Origin: Taeniopygia guttata | Taxonomy: Eukaryota; Chordata; Aves; Passeriformes; Estrildidae | DNA: 64,000 nt | Reading direction: 5' to 3' | NCBI RefSeq assembly: GCF_048771995.1 | Contig: NC_133026.1 | Span: 56,607,001-56,671,000 of the forward strand | In this document: piece by piece, positions 26,301-37,560 of the stretch | Position numbering within the stretch: position 1 is the first letter of the stretch | Layout of the letters: every line of letters begins with the position of its first letter | The notes under the pieces: model-generated | What the model saw: only the letters and a program-made list of their open reading frames with translations | What the model was told of the DNA's origin: nothing | The model's database searches: none | Translations under genes and position numbers: made by a program

Positions 26301-27770
26301 TGTTGTTAGAATATGAAAAAAAATGGATTAAATTGTGGTACATAGATGTTGTTGCTCCTAATTTGTGAAACTGACTGTGCTATCTGAGCTAATATTCCTA
26401 ATAAATAAATAAAACTGAAACCAATAAACAATGTAAAATAAACAGTTTGGTGAATAAGATAATAATATATAGGTAATCACATTCTAGATCGCTAGTAAAT
26501 AACAAAACAAAATTTGAATGAACACTGTTCTCTATTCTATCCTAAGGTAGTCATCAAACATTATTTCTCTATCATTAGCCTAAAAACTACAAACTCATGC
26601 AAAAGTTACACTTTTAAAAAAATACTAATATTAATTTGTTTTTTGTGAACCTGTATTGGTATTTGAACAACTGACAAGAACATTACTGTATATGACAAAA
26701 GATTGAAGGTGTTCTCACTTAAATTTATTTATGCACGCAAAGATAGTTTAAAAAAAAAGGATTTTTGTTTTTCTGATTGTAACAGATTTCAATATTTTTA
26801 CTTGAGTTTTTTCTTAATAAAGCAAATATTCAGGTAAACAGATACTGATATTTAAATAACAAAATATTATTGAATAAATATTTAGGAATAACACAATACT
26901 GAAAACTAAGAAAAACTTCCCATGTATATTGAGAAACTGATAACAACGAGTTATAATTTAATTGTTTCAATTTTTTTTCGTGATAAAAAGAAATTATAAA
27001 AACTGATAAAATATTACCCATTTTATTTTTAGGTTAAAGATGGGGTGCTTACAGAGGATTATAATTAAAGGAACTCTCCATGTGTGGGACTTTATGAAGG
27101 ATCATAACACAATATTTTTTCTATAAGTGCAGTGTTCAGATTTTAGTTACTTACCATACCTATTTAATCCAAACATCCTTTAAAACTCTTTCACTAAAAC
27201 ATATTAGTACACATGTACTGGAAAGAGCTGTTACTCTTTAAATAAATGGTGACAGTATTTTTCCAGTTGAGACCAGTTTGTTGGAATTCCTTTATCCCTA
27301 TGGAGCTGAATGTCTTCATTCACAACTTGACAAGAATAAAGAAAAGAATCTTTTTTGTTTATCAATTACAAATGTATGTAAATTGCCCTCACTCTTACCC
27401 TCTTTGTTTTTTTTTTTTTTAGTAACTCAGTTATCTGTCTCTTCCTTTTGAAGAATGTTATTTCCTCATTGAACTTGACTTCTCTTTTCATGCAATGAAT
27501 CACTTCTTCAGGCCTTTAAAAATACGGCCTCAAAACAGAAATATTAAAGGATTTCATCGTACAAATGCACTGTCAAAAGGATGAATGTGGTAACTCTGAT
27601 GGCTCTGCATGGCTTTAGTATCTGCTGCTAGTTTAGGGAAATGAAGGAGAGAGAGGAATATATCCTATGTAACAACAGAAAGGCTGTTTATTGTAACTAT
27701 TCTACTGTTCTACAAAGATTCAAGTCATGTCACAGGAACCTTACCTTACAAAATAATTTTTAGAGGAAAT
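23358..27770. other. AT-rich non-coding stretch
   Basis: No gene or transposon recognised. The region is especially AT-rich between 25.6 and 27.4 kb, with many homopolymer runs. A diverged direct repeat at 25.0 kb is listed separately. Confidence 0.55.
24999..25075 (+). repeat. Diverged 21-bp direct repeat built on CATATG
   Basis: Two 21-base segments (24999-25019 and 25055-25075) share 18 of 21 positions, each with an ACATATG core followed by TCATAT. The copies start 56 bases apart. They could be a short duplication or paired binding sites; no neighbour supports a role. Confidence 0.6.
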
Positions 27771-27772
27771 TT

Positions 27773-27827
27773 TTCCCTATCTTTCTTATAAAGCAAAACA
27801 TATTGACTTTATAAGAAAGATAGGGAA
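27773..27827. repeat. Perfect 21-bp inverted repeat (hairpin)
   Basis: The arm at 27773-27793 (TTCCCTATC at its outer end, TATAAAG at its inner end) is exactly complementary to 27807-27827, with a 13-base spacer CAAAACATATTGA. A perfect 21-bp stem is far longer than expected by chance in this window and shows no decay, so it formed recently or is maintained. I found no terminal duplication or transposase. A template-switch mutation could produce it; a transcript through it would fold into one stem-loop of about 55 bases. Confidence 0.95.
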
Positions 27828-27829
27828 GG

Positions 27830-30800
27830 ATAATGTCATACTGAGATATTTGTGTATATGGACTTCCAGTATTTTGATATACAAATTATTATGAGAAAAA
27901 TCTTGGAAATGTTAACATTTTATAGTAATTTTTTTCCACAGTAATTTACACAATTTCCTTAGTATAAATTTAAACCAAAAACTTAAGTTTCATTTTAGAC
28001 TTTCATGGTTTTCCTCACTGCATATAGCACAAATACTGTTATTCACTAAGGAGAGTGAATTTCATTTTTCAACTGGTTAGAAAATTGGCCTTCTTCTTCC
28101 TTACTCTTTCTGTTATCAAATCTTCAGAAATTTAAAAAAATCCTGGTTGATATACAAGAAATTTATATACAGTCATATATTAATATGTTTATTTTCATTT
28201 AGAAAGTTGTGGGCAACAATAATTAAGAGATATGTCTTCAGGGGAGTAAACCTGCTGCAATCAGAAAAAGCTATATAAAATAAACTGGTGACAACTCATA
28301 AAGGACAATTAAATTATCCAATAATGGAATTTTGGAACTGATTCAGTATTTTTAAAGAAATTCACAGAGATATTATAAGAAATGAAGGTTTTAACTATAA
28401 TATTTTCTCTTGATTCTATGACATCTTAACAATATTTTCATAAGTCTTAAATGGAAAAAAAACAACAGCTCACTTTTGTTTCAATGACATAACATTTTGG
28501 CTTTAAGTAAAATATTAATTTGAGGAAACTTTAACATTTCAGTATAGACGAAAATCAAGAATTCATTTGTTAATTATAAAATGTAGATTGCAGACTTGCC
28601 TGTATCTGACTTTAATTATGGTGCCTAGTTTTCTGTAAATTTATGATTTATAACACCTACTCTAGCACCAGAACAAGGAAACTTTGAGAATGACAGTTCA
28701 GAAACATTAATGAGAGCAGATGTACAACATAATTACCCATGACTAACCTGAGCTAATGCTAAGTTTAACGTTACTTCACGCAAATGCAAGTGAAATAAAC
28801 AGCTTTTATCTACAGATGAGCAAGATTTAAAGCCCTTCCTACCTTCTGCTCTGTTGCCTGCAGGTGTTTTTAAAAGATGCTGGTAGATAAATACCGGTGT
28901 TGTCATGTCTCCCAATGAAAGCAAGGATAAAGTATAATGTTGAACCAGTATCATCTAAATTTCTAGTCTATCTAGTTAATTGCTAGTGAAAGTTTGATTT
29001 AGATATGTTCTATTAAAGTCTTTTGTTCTATTAAAATCGTCATATCCTTAATATATTTCCTTTTAGATTACACAAAATGAGAGGATTTTAATGGCAAAAA
29101 GAGCAGGCATAAAGGTTTCGTAAAAGTCAGTGGAAGGTGAGGTCAAAGGCCATGAATTATGAGAACAATCCATTAATATTTCTTTCCTTGCTCTCAAAGC
29201 CCAGCGTACTTCCTCTTAGATGGCTGTTCTTTCCACTTTCAAACACATATGTACAATACCTACATTTACTATTGTTACCATAACTGAGATTTTAGGTTCG
29301 ATTGTAGATGTGTTCTAAGTTTGTGAGAAAGGTAAAAAGATTATTGAACTCCCTTAAGATTGTCACTACATGGGGTGCATAGAGGTTGCAGAAGCAGAAG
29401 AGAAGAAAGACAATATTGTCACAAGAACCAGTAAATATTAACTGGTCAAAAATTAGTGAGAAATATAAAATAATATTCTTCAGAATGATAAGAAATTATC
29501 ATATAAATATATTAGAGGAATTACATTAAATGCATGACTATGAGATCAAACAGAAAGTGTTATGCAACCACTTTGCAGAAACAGTTAAGAGCAGGAATAC
29601 AGCTTTGCTGTGAAAATAGGCAGCTGATGTCATGAAATATTGTATGAGCTAAACTGCTGCGTATTCTAATAAATACTTCCAAAATCTGGAAGTTACAAAA
29701 CTTAAGACACTGAACAATCCTGTGAAGATCAAGGCTATGCAATAACATATGTAGGTAATTTTATTTCAGATTATCTTCTTCCACTTCCCATTTTGGATAA
29801 TCCAAAATTTGGGTATTTCTTCATAACACTTTCTTTCAGATAACTGTATAAATTAAGCATGTAATGGGTATTTTCACAACACATGAATAAATATTTAGCC
29901 ATCTTTCATCATATTGTCATATAGTTTTTTCTCTTTGGTGAACAGCAAAAAATAGAATCCTTCAGGGGGAAAAAGAATAACTTTGAGAAAAAAATCATCT
30001 GTCTTGTTTGCATGTCTTGGAACTTTTTTGCACATTAGATATAATTACTATTAGTCTCATATGTTTTCAGCGAGATCTTGCAGCCCTCTGGTAAAGGCTT
30101 TTATACTTTGATGTTCATCAAAGACCTATAGAAACTGATAAAACTTCTGGTTGATCTTTTGCAGTTGTTTTCATAAATCCACTTACATGTTTAAGGAGAG
30201 GAAAGGGGAGAGAGGAACTTACAGCTTCATTTTTATAATAGTCTATCTTTTCATTAATAGCATTTTTCTTTAATTTTTCATATAACAGCTCATTTTGTGA
30301 GTACACACATGAAACTGTATTGATGCCATAGAACTTTATGAATTTTGGTTTTAAAAGAGACTGATTTTCCTTACTTAAAATAAAGTCTTTGTTGAGTTTT
30401 ACTTCTACTCCTCAGTCATGTTTCTCCCAAAGAACCATTCTTTGGCCTAGAAAAAAATTGGTAAAACACAGATTTTCAAAAATTAAATACTGCAATCCAA
30501 TGGAAGCACTCAGGTGAATAAAAATGATGACATCAGAAAAGGCCATGAGACTGGAGAAAATTTTAAAGATTAAGTTTTTCTCGAATTGTGCAACTCAACA
30601 TTCTATAAATCTGTAAGTTTATTGAGTTTGAACATCATGAAGTAAACATGTGATCTTTCAGAGAATCCATCTGAATTAGTTGTCCCAAATTATTTATCTA
30701 GTCAATGAGGAAGCTTACCGATTTGCCACTTCACAGCTGCACAGTGGCAAAACATAAGCAGTAGTACTGTCATACAGGTGTCACTGAAAAGAGATTTCAG

Positions 30801-32324
30801 AAAGAATGACTAAGTAGGGCAGACTCTGTGTGGTGTATTCTTCATTACAGAATTGCATGTGCTACATTTTCTAAAGGAAATTGAAGATTCCTGAAGTCAT
30901 TACACCATTGGAATTATCTACTGTCTTTAGATGGTTATGAAAATTTCTGTATAACTTATAAACAAGTCTAACAGATATTGTACAGGATTAAAAATATGCA
31001 TTCAGCTATATATAGCTATCTTATTATTTGATAGGATGCACTGATAATATTTCATCTGAACTTTTCTTGCCTGAAAGGAGTTTATATCTTAATAAAAACT
31101 GACATTCTCCACTTTTGTACTGGATTTGTCTTGGATGGAGTTATCTTCCTTCATAGCAGCCCATATGGTGCTGTGTTTTGCATGTGTGTTTAAAAAAGCA
31201 CTGATAACACACCGTATTTTGGCTGTTACTGAATAGCACAGCATCAAAGCCTTCTCCCCACTCTGCTTTCAAAACAAAAAGGCTGAGGAAGGGCAAGAGG
31301 TTGTGAGGAGACATAGATGACACAGATGTTCACATTGACCAAAAGGATATCTCATAACATATGATGTCCTTCTCAGCAATAAAGCCTCAGGGAAATGGGG
31401 AGGAAGGAAGGATATCCATAGATAATGTTGCATGTCTTCCCAAAGAAACACTTCCCAGGGAGGGGCATTTTTAACGTATAGGAAACTTCTCAACTAAATG
31501 TTTGAAGTGTTGATAATGTGTGAATTTTTTTACAGTCATCTATCATTTTGTGGAGTCCATAAATACAGAAATATTCATTCAGGTAGGAGTCTTTTACAGA
31601 AGAAAAACTGAGCAGTTATATGATATTTCTGAGTTAGTCTGATTCCACATAAACTGAATATAAGCCCTAAAGAATTAAGAAAACAAACACTTTAATTGTT
31701 AAAATCAAAGATATATATGTGAAATAGGAAATGCCAAAGTTCCAATAAATTAAAATTTGCAAAACATATTGACAATTGTTAAGAACTCACTGATGACAAA
31801 AATAATACTGACAAAAAGCAACCAGGCGAGGTAAAAGAAAGAGGAGTTTTGATGGTAAAAATTGAAATAAGAAGAATTGACTTTTATGTTAAAAGCAAAG
31901 TAAATGCTATACATAAGTCTTTGTGAAGGACTCTGAAAACTTCTGCATGAGCAGAGGTCAGGTGTAGAATGGAAATGGAACTCTAAAAATGGAAATTTCC
32001 AATTTTGAAGTGAATGAAACACTTAGGGAGCTCCATCTTCAGATCCAGCTTCATGTCCTGTGCAACTCTGCCCCACAATTATCCCACTGCTCCCTAAATA
32101 GTGCTAAGTGCAATAAACTGCTCTTTATATTGTAACCTAAAAAGGCTAGCATCTGAAAGATAAGAATGTGGTGGGGAAGTGGGGCTCAAGGACTTTAATT
32201 CACTCTGAGGATGTGCCTGTCTAGGCCCTAGTGCACTCAAATTGTGATGAATATATTACCTCTGTGCACAAAGAAACCAGCACATGAAACTGCAGATCTC
32301 TTGAGAATATTCATAAACCGAGCA
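27830..32324. other. AT-rich non-coding stretch
   Basis: No gene, RNA gene or transposon was recognised. Frames here are under 95 codons and occur on both strands without any family resemblance. Confidence 0.55.
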
Positions 32325-32757
32325 AATCAAACACCAGGCCACAGAAGCGATCCATAGGAAGAGCAGCTGAGGTCACTTGGTCTGTTCAGCCCAGAGAAGA
32401 AGAGACTGAGAGGAAACCTCATTGCAGTCTGCAGTTTCATTGTGAGGGGAAGATGAGGAGCAGACATCTGTCTCTTCTCCTGGGCACTGGTGACAGGACC
32501 TGAGGGAATGTCCTGAAGTTGTTGCAGGGGAGGTTTAGGTTGGCTATAAGAAAAAGGTTCTTCACCCAGAGGATGGTTAGGCACTCTAAGAGGCTCCCCA
32601 GAGAAGTGGTCACAGCACCAAGCCTGGCAGAGCTCAAGAAGTGAACTCTCAGGCACATGGAGGGACTCTTGGGAATGGTACTGTGCAGGGCCAGGACATG
32701 GACTTTAATGATTCTTGCAGGTCCCTTCCAACTCAGCACATTCTCTGATTCTGTGAA
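32325..32757 (+). mobile_element. CR1 LINE 3' end, plus strand
   Basis: The body carries GTCTGTTCAGCCCAGAGAAG near 32378, a remnant of the ORF2 C-terminus (LRGNLIAVCSFIVRG in one frame), GGTTCTTCACCCAGAGGATG near 32556, and the end AGGTCCCTTCCAACTCAGC followed by TCTCTGATTCTGTGAA. This is a standard 5'-truncated CR1 with broken reading frames. The frames on its minus strand are antisense shadows. Confidence 0.93.
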
Positions 32758-34560
32758 TAACTTCTAATTTTAACAGAGGAAAACTGATGACTAACATTCA
32801 ATTGTATGCTAAGTAAGGAGATACTAATGAGTACTACTAAAAGTAGAAAAAATTCTGAAGGGGGGTTACAAAGAGAAATAGAAAGGGGAAGCAGTATAAA
32901 AATGAAAAAATAACAAATCATGATCATGTGTTTGGGGACTAAACAAAAACAAGGAAGAAAATTGACTGTATGCTTGGGAAAGAGTCTAGATGGATGAATT
33001 GAGCACTTCAAAACTGCAACATAAAAATTAGATTCATCTGTGAAACAGGCAATGCATCTGTATTTTGAGTTGAAACAGGCAATATCAGTGAAAAAAAGCC
33101 TAATGAAATCCCACATAGAGTATTTAATGTAATTCTAGGTAGTGATTTCTAGAAAGATGCTTTGAAATTGAGTCATAAAGCTATTCAGGATATAAACATT
33201 TATGAAAGAATACATAGAGTCCAAAAGCAGAAAGTCCAAATGGAAATACAGGAAAAAAGAAATAAAATCTATTAATAAATTTAAGATATCACTAAAATAA
33301 TCAGTTGTATATTATTCACCAGTGAGAACAGTATAGAAAAAAATAAAATCAGGTCTATTACTTCATTAGAATTATGATGGACATCATGATCCTTGATATT
33401 CTATAGTCCATGTAGAATATTGGACCAGAAAATCTCTAAATTCATTGTTGTTTCTTAGGTTGTCTGGGTGAATTATCAAATGGTATTTAGGTAGTGTGAG
33501 TGCTCTACAGTCTCAAGATTTGTGCATTTTTACTACCAATTGACTGTATGCTTTCAGTGAAATCTGTACTGTTCAGTGCTGTGGATTTGATAAAAATATT
33601 ACTACATGTGAAAACATGGGACCTAAAACTTAGTAGGAAACATTATTAAGCCAAAATTCAGGTGGAAAATAATTGTTCATTTGATATTCAATTGTCCAAT
33701 TCAAAAAGTAAGATGAGCAAAATGGAAATAAAATTTTGATTGGTCTACTCCAACCTAAGTAATATTGAAAATATGAATAATTAAAATATAAGGAGTGTTC
33801 CATGGTTAAAACTTGCAGTCATTATTATCATCCATACCATCTTGCTGCTGTTCTCCATATATGTGAGGAAATATTATTAGCAATTCTATTCAACTAAACT
33901 TTATAATATTGAATAATCAGAAATGGAACATTTTTTCCCCACACTAATGTTAATGTTAAATGTTTCAACATTTTTGGGGTAGGAAACCTGTTAGACAATA
34001 ATTTACACTTATTGTTAAGTCACAAATAGAGCTGAGAACTGAAGATAAAATATTACGCCAGTAACATAATATACAATGTACTGTGAATTTTTTTTAATAA
34101 AATACATCTCAAGTAAAAATATAGCCATCTTTCATCTACCATGTTATTATTTATCTGTAATACACATAATTACTTTTTTTTTTTTAATGCAAGCACTGAC
34201 AATTCTAAATGAAATATTGAAACTTAAAATCAATTAATAAAAAGAAAGATTTTTAATAAGCATTCCAAGATAGGCAATAGAGGCTATTCCCCTAACTTAA
34301 TGTCTTTTTACTATTAAGTGAATATGAATGGTAAAGTCACATTTAATAATAAACCAAGAAGCTACCTTTCAGACAGGGTGACATAGGTTGTTCCCTGGTG
34401 AAGCTTAGAACAATGGCATCTTACAAAGCTGAGATATACTAGCAGTATTTCTGAAATAATACAGTGTAAAGACAGGAAAATAGTCATGCTCTGGAGAACT
34501 AACAATTCAATTCTTTATGTTTGTACCTCCTGTATATTTTGTATTTACATCCAACCTCAG
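32758..34560. other. Spacer between two CR1 copies
   Basis: AT-rich, without gene or repeat that I can identify. A 127-codon frame on the minus strand (32733-33116) overlaps the CR1 tail at one end and looks like chance. Confidence 0.5.
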
Positions 34561-34564
34561 CTTT

Positions 34565-35264
34565 ACATAAGACTGGGAAACAAGATGCTGGCAAACAACC
34601 CTGCAGAAAAGGACCTGGGTGTCCTGGTCCATGGCAAACTGAACATGAGCCAGCAGTGCCCTGGCAGTCAGGAGGGCCAACCATGTCGTGGGGGGCATCA
34701 GGGACAGCATTGCAAGCCAGACAAGAGAGGGGATTGTCCTGCTCTGCTCTGCACTGGGGCAGCTTCACCTGGAGTGCTGGGCACCACAATAAAAGAAAAA
34801 TATTAAAATTTTAGAGAATGTCCAAAGGAGTGCACAAAAGAATTCAAAGGGCCTTGAGGGGACTCCATATGAGGAATGGCTGAGTTCACTTTGTCTGTTC
34901 AGCCTGAGGAAGAGGACACTGAGGGGAGACTTCATTGGCATTTGCAATTTCCTCATGAGGGGAAGTAGAGGCACAGGCACTGATCTCTTCTCTGCGGTGG
35001 CCAGTGGCAGGACCTGAGGTAACAGCATGAAGATGAGTCAGGAAATGTGTAAGCTGGATATTATGAAAATGTTCTTCACCCAGAGGGTGGCTGGGCACTG
35101 GAACAAGCTCCTCAGGCAAGTACCAACCTGATAGAGTCCAAGAAGCTCTTGCACAGTGTTTCTCGGGCACATGGTGTGCCAAGTTGTCCTGTGCCAGGCC
35201 AAGCTGAAATTTAATGTTGCTTGTGGGTCCCTTTCAACTCAGGGTATTCTATGATTCTCTGATT
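34565..35264 (+). mobile_element. CR1 LINE 3' portion, plus strand
   Basis: This copy begins in late ORF2 (AAAGGACCTGGGTGTCCTGG at 34608), passes through the remnant LRGDFIGICNFLMRG, then TTCTTCACCCAGAGGGTGGC near 35070, and ends with GGGTCCCTTTCAACTCAGG and the tail ATTCTATGATTCTCTGATT. It is better preserved than the 32.3 kb copy but has frameshifts and stops and cannot make ORF2 protein. It lies in the same orientation as the 32.3 kb copy; the 1.8 kb between them shows no CR1 sequence, so they are separate insertions. Confidence 0.95.
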
Positions 35265-35265
35265 T

Positions 35266-36904
35266 TGGATTGCCAGTCTTCCAGATATCACCCTCTAGAA
35301 TGTGAAAACTCCTTTACATCTGCCTTTTAGTATTTAGCATTGCAATGTCTTCTTGTCTTCAAAATCCTTTTCCACTGAAAAAGGATTTTGACAGGAAATT
35401 GTGTTTGTAACAGAGTGCTTTCATGGAACCTCTACAGAGATGAAAATGATGCTGTTTGGCAGTTTGTTAGTAATTTTTTTTTAAAAGATAGTAGGATAGC
35501 ACTGCCTTTTCAAAATTTGTCTTTGGAGCCTTGCAGCTTCTGAGTTTATGATATTTTGAATTTTTTATTTAAAATTGTTACTTCATTCCCTACAGTTTCA
35601 TACTAAGTCTCATGGCGAGTAGTTGGAAGAATGTTAAAACAGATTTTTGAATTGTGGCTTACATTATGCACAAGCTTTAATGAATATCTTTATGTTATCA
35701 ACAAAAAAGTTTTTCTAATTAGTAATAATCATGTTTACTGTTTTGGTTTGAAAAACCAAAAAACATCCCAGTCCTTTACTTGACTTGTGCTAGATAAAAG
35801 AAAACTAATTTAATCACTGTCCCACTTTGCTCAGTAGTATTACAGTTTCAGAGATTCAAGAAAATACTCCTTTTTTTTTTAAGGTGCCTTTGTGCTAAAT
35901 CCCAGAAAGGTAGACATTGCTGACCAAATAGAAAATAATGCATTCAAAATTAAACTAAGTATTTTTACATAGAAATGTTATAATATTTAGCTTGAAATGA
36001 AATGAAAAATGCATAAAAATTATGCAGCCCCAGTGACATCTTCGGGATCATCCAAGACACTTTAATTTACATATTTTTTTATCCTTGCAAAAAAATTCCC
36101 TCTCCTTTCACAAGGACACTTAGAAAGTTACATCTAAAGACTACATGAAAAGGGTCTTTAAAGTCTAATTTACTGATGACTGTGCAGCCTGTGTTCAAAG
36201 CTAGAGATGCAACTATCAACAATCACAAATACTATGTTTTGGAAAAGGGCTTGTTTGCAAAGACAAAGCTCAGCCAGAATGTCTTGATTGCTGCGCTTTC
36301 TGGTACCATTTTGTGTAACTAAAGGTGTTTAACAATAATTTGACTGGAAATCTAACAATACTATACCTCAGTAGAGACCTTAATTTTTGCTTTTGTCCCT
36401 ACTAAAAAATGAATGTTTTTAAGGAGTAGGAGTTTAAAGTATTAGTGGCTATTGAAGGTCTGTTACCTAATCTCAGGCTTCCTCTTTTCTCAGCTCGCAG
36501 CTGACTATAATCCTCCAAACATTCATATTCACCTTTCTATGCAGTCTCCTTTTCTCTAGAGACTGTCCCCTATTCCTAGGAGGTTTTCATCAATTTGTCA
36601 CTGTGGCACTTCTATATAAGCAAATTTCAGTATAAAATAGCATTTAATAGTGTGCATTTTGATAACTACCACTGTTTAAAAGGTAAACAAAGTTTATTGA
36701 AAAACAAGTCATTCATAAAATGAACTGAAGCTCATCAAACTTTAGGGCATTGGGAGATCTGGTCAAAGGAGTCCATTAATAGGTTGTGTTCTTCTCAATT
36801 CCGTCAGTACCAGGGGTGAGTATTGAAAGCAAAGATAACTGGACTGGTTAATATATGGCTTAGATGATGGTGCTATAGGTGGAAATTTGATTTTTTAAAT
36901 CATG
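35266..36904. other. Non-coding spacer
   Basis: No gene recognised. It holds a small hairpin at 35360-35390: a perfect 12-bp stem CAAAATCCTTTT / AAAAGGATTTTG with a 7-base loop. Confidence 0.55.
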
Positions 36905-37560
36905 GTGGATCAGCACCAACAACAGCTGACAATGCATGTGGTCTACCTGCCTCCAACCCAAGGTAGGGCTGATTGAGAGGGCTTTAAATTAGGTTTGAAG
37001 GGGAGAGGTAATACAGAGAGGCCTACTGGAGAAGAGCTGCGGTGGGTCACGCCAGTGTTGGAGCTGAAATTGGCAGCCCAGCTGAAGTGCATCTACACCA
37101 ATGCATACAGCACAGGTAACAAACAGCAAGAGCTGGAAGCCATGGTTCATCAGGAAACCGGCACAGAAGTTGCTTACACAGAAATGTGATGGATGGTTCT
37201 CACAAGTGAGTGCTGCAATGAATGGTTATAAGCTATTTGGAAGAGAGGTGCAGCAGGAGAAGTAATGGGGTGGTCCTGTATGCTAGGGAATGTTTTGATC
37301 ATATTGGAATCAAAGATAGTGGTGATGAAGTTGAGTGGTTGTGGGTAAAGATCAGGGGAAAGGTCAGCAGGACGGGTGTCCTGTCTGTTACAAACCACCT
37401 AACTAGGAAGAACAGGTAGATCATGAAGTCTACAGTAGTCTGACAGAAGTCTCATAATTGTCTTTGTACTTATGAGGGACTTCAGCTTGACAGATGATTC
37501 CATTGGTGGTACTGTGTTTAATTCTTCAAGAACAGAAGAATCTCCAAGAAAAGTAAGATG
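36905..37560 (+). mobile_element. CR1 ORF2 endonuclease fragment, no 3' end
   Basis: Translation of 36995-37189 gives a broken N-terminal part of the CR1 ORF2 apurinic-type endonuclease: WVTPVLELK, then IYTNAYSTGNKQQELEAMV with the conserved Asn, and VAYTEM where the family has its catalytic Glu in an ITET-like motif. After a stop and frameshift, 37222-37419 continues with GVVLYARECFD, EWLWVKIRGK and a decayed LSVTNHLTRK (normally a VCYRPPNQ-like stretch). It breaks off near 37.56 kb without the reverse-transcriptase region or CR1 tail. The endonuclease normally nicks the target site; this one is dead. Such an internal piece most likely survives from a longer insertion whose 3' part was deleted. 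Confidence 0.9.

Noticed and set aside
32327..32739. Two overlapping minus-strand frames of 100-109 codons
   Set aside because: They are antisense shadows of the plus-strand CR1 3' end.
34486..35182. Overlapping frames of 67-106 codons on both strands
   Set aside because: All are in or antisense to the CR1 copy at 34.6-35.3 kb and match no intact protein.
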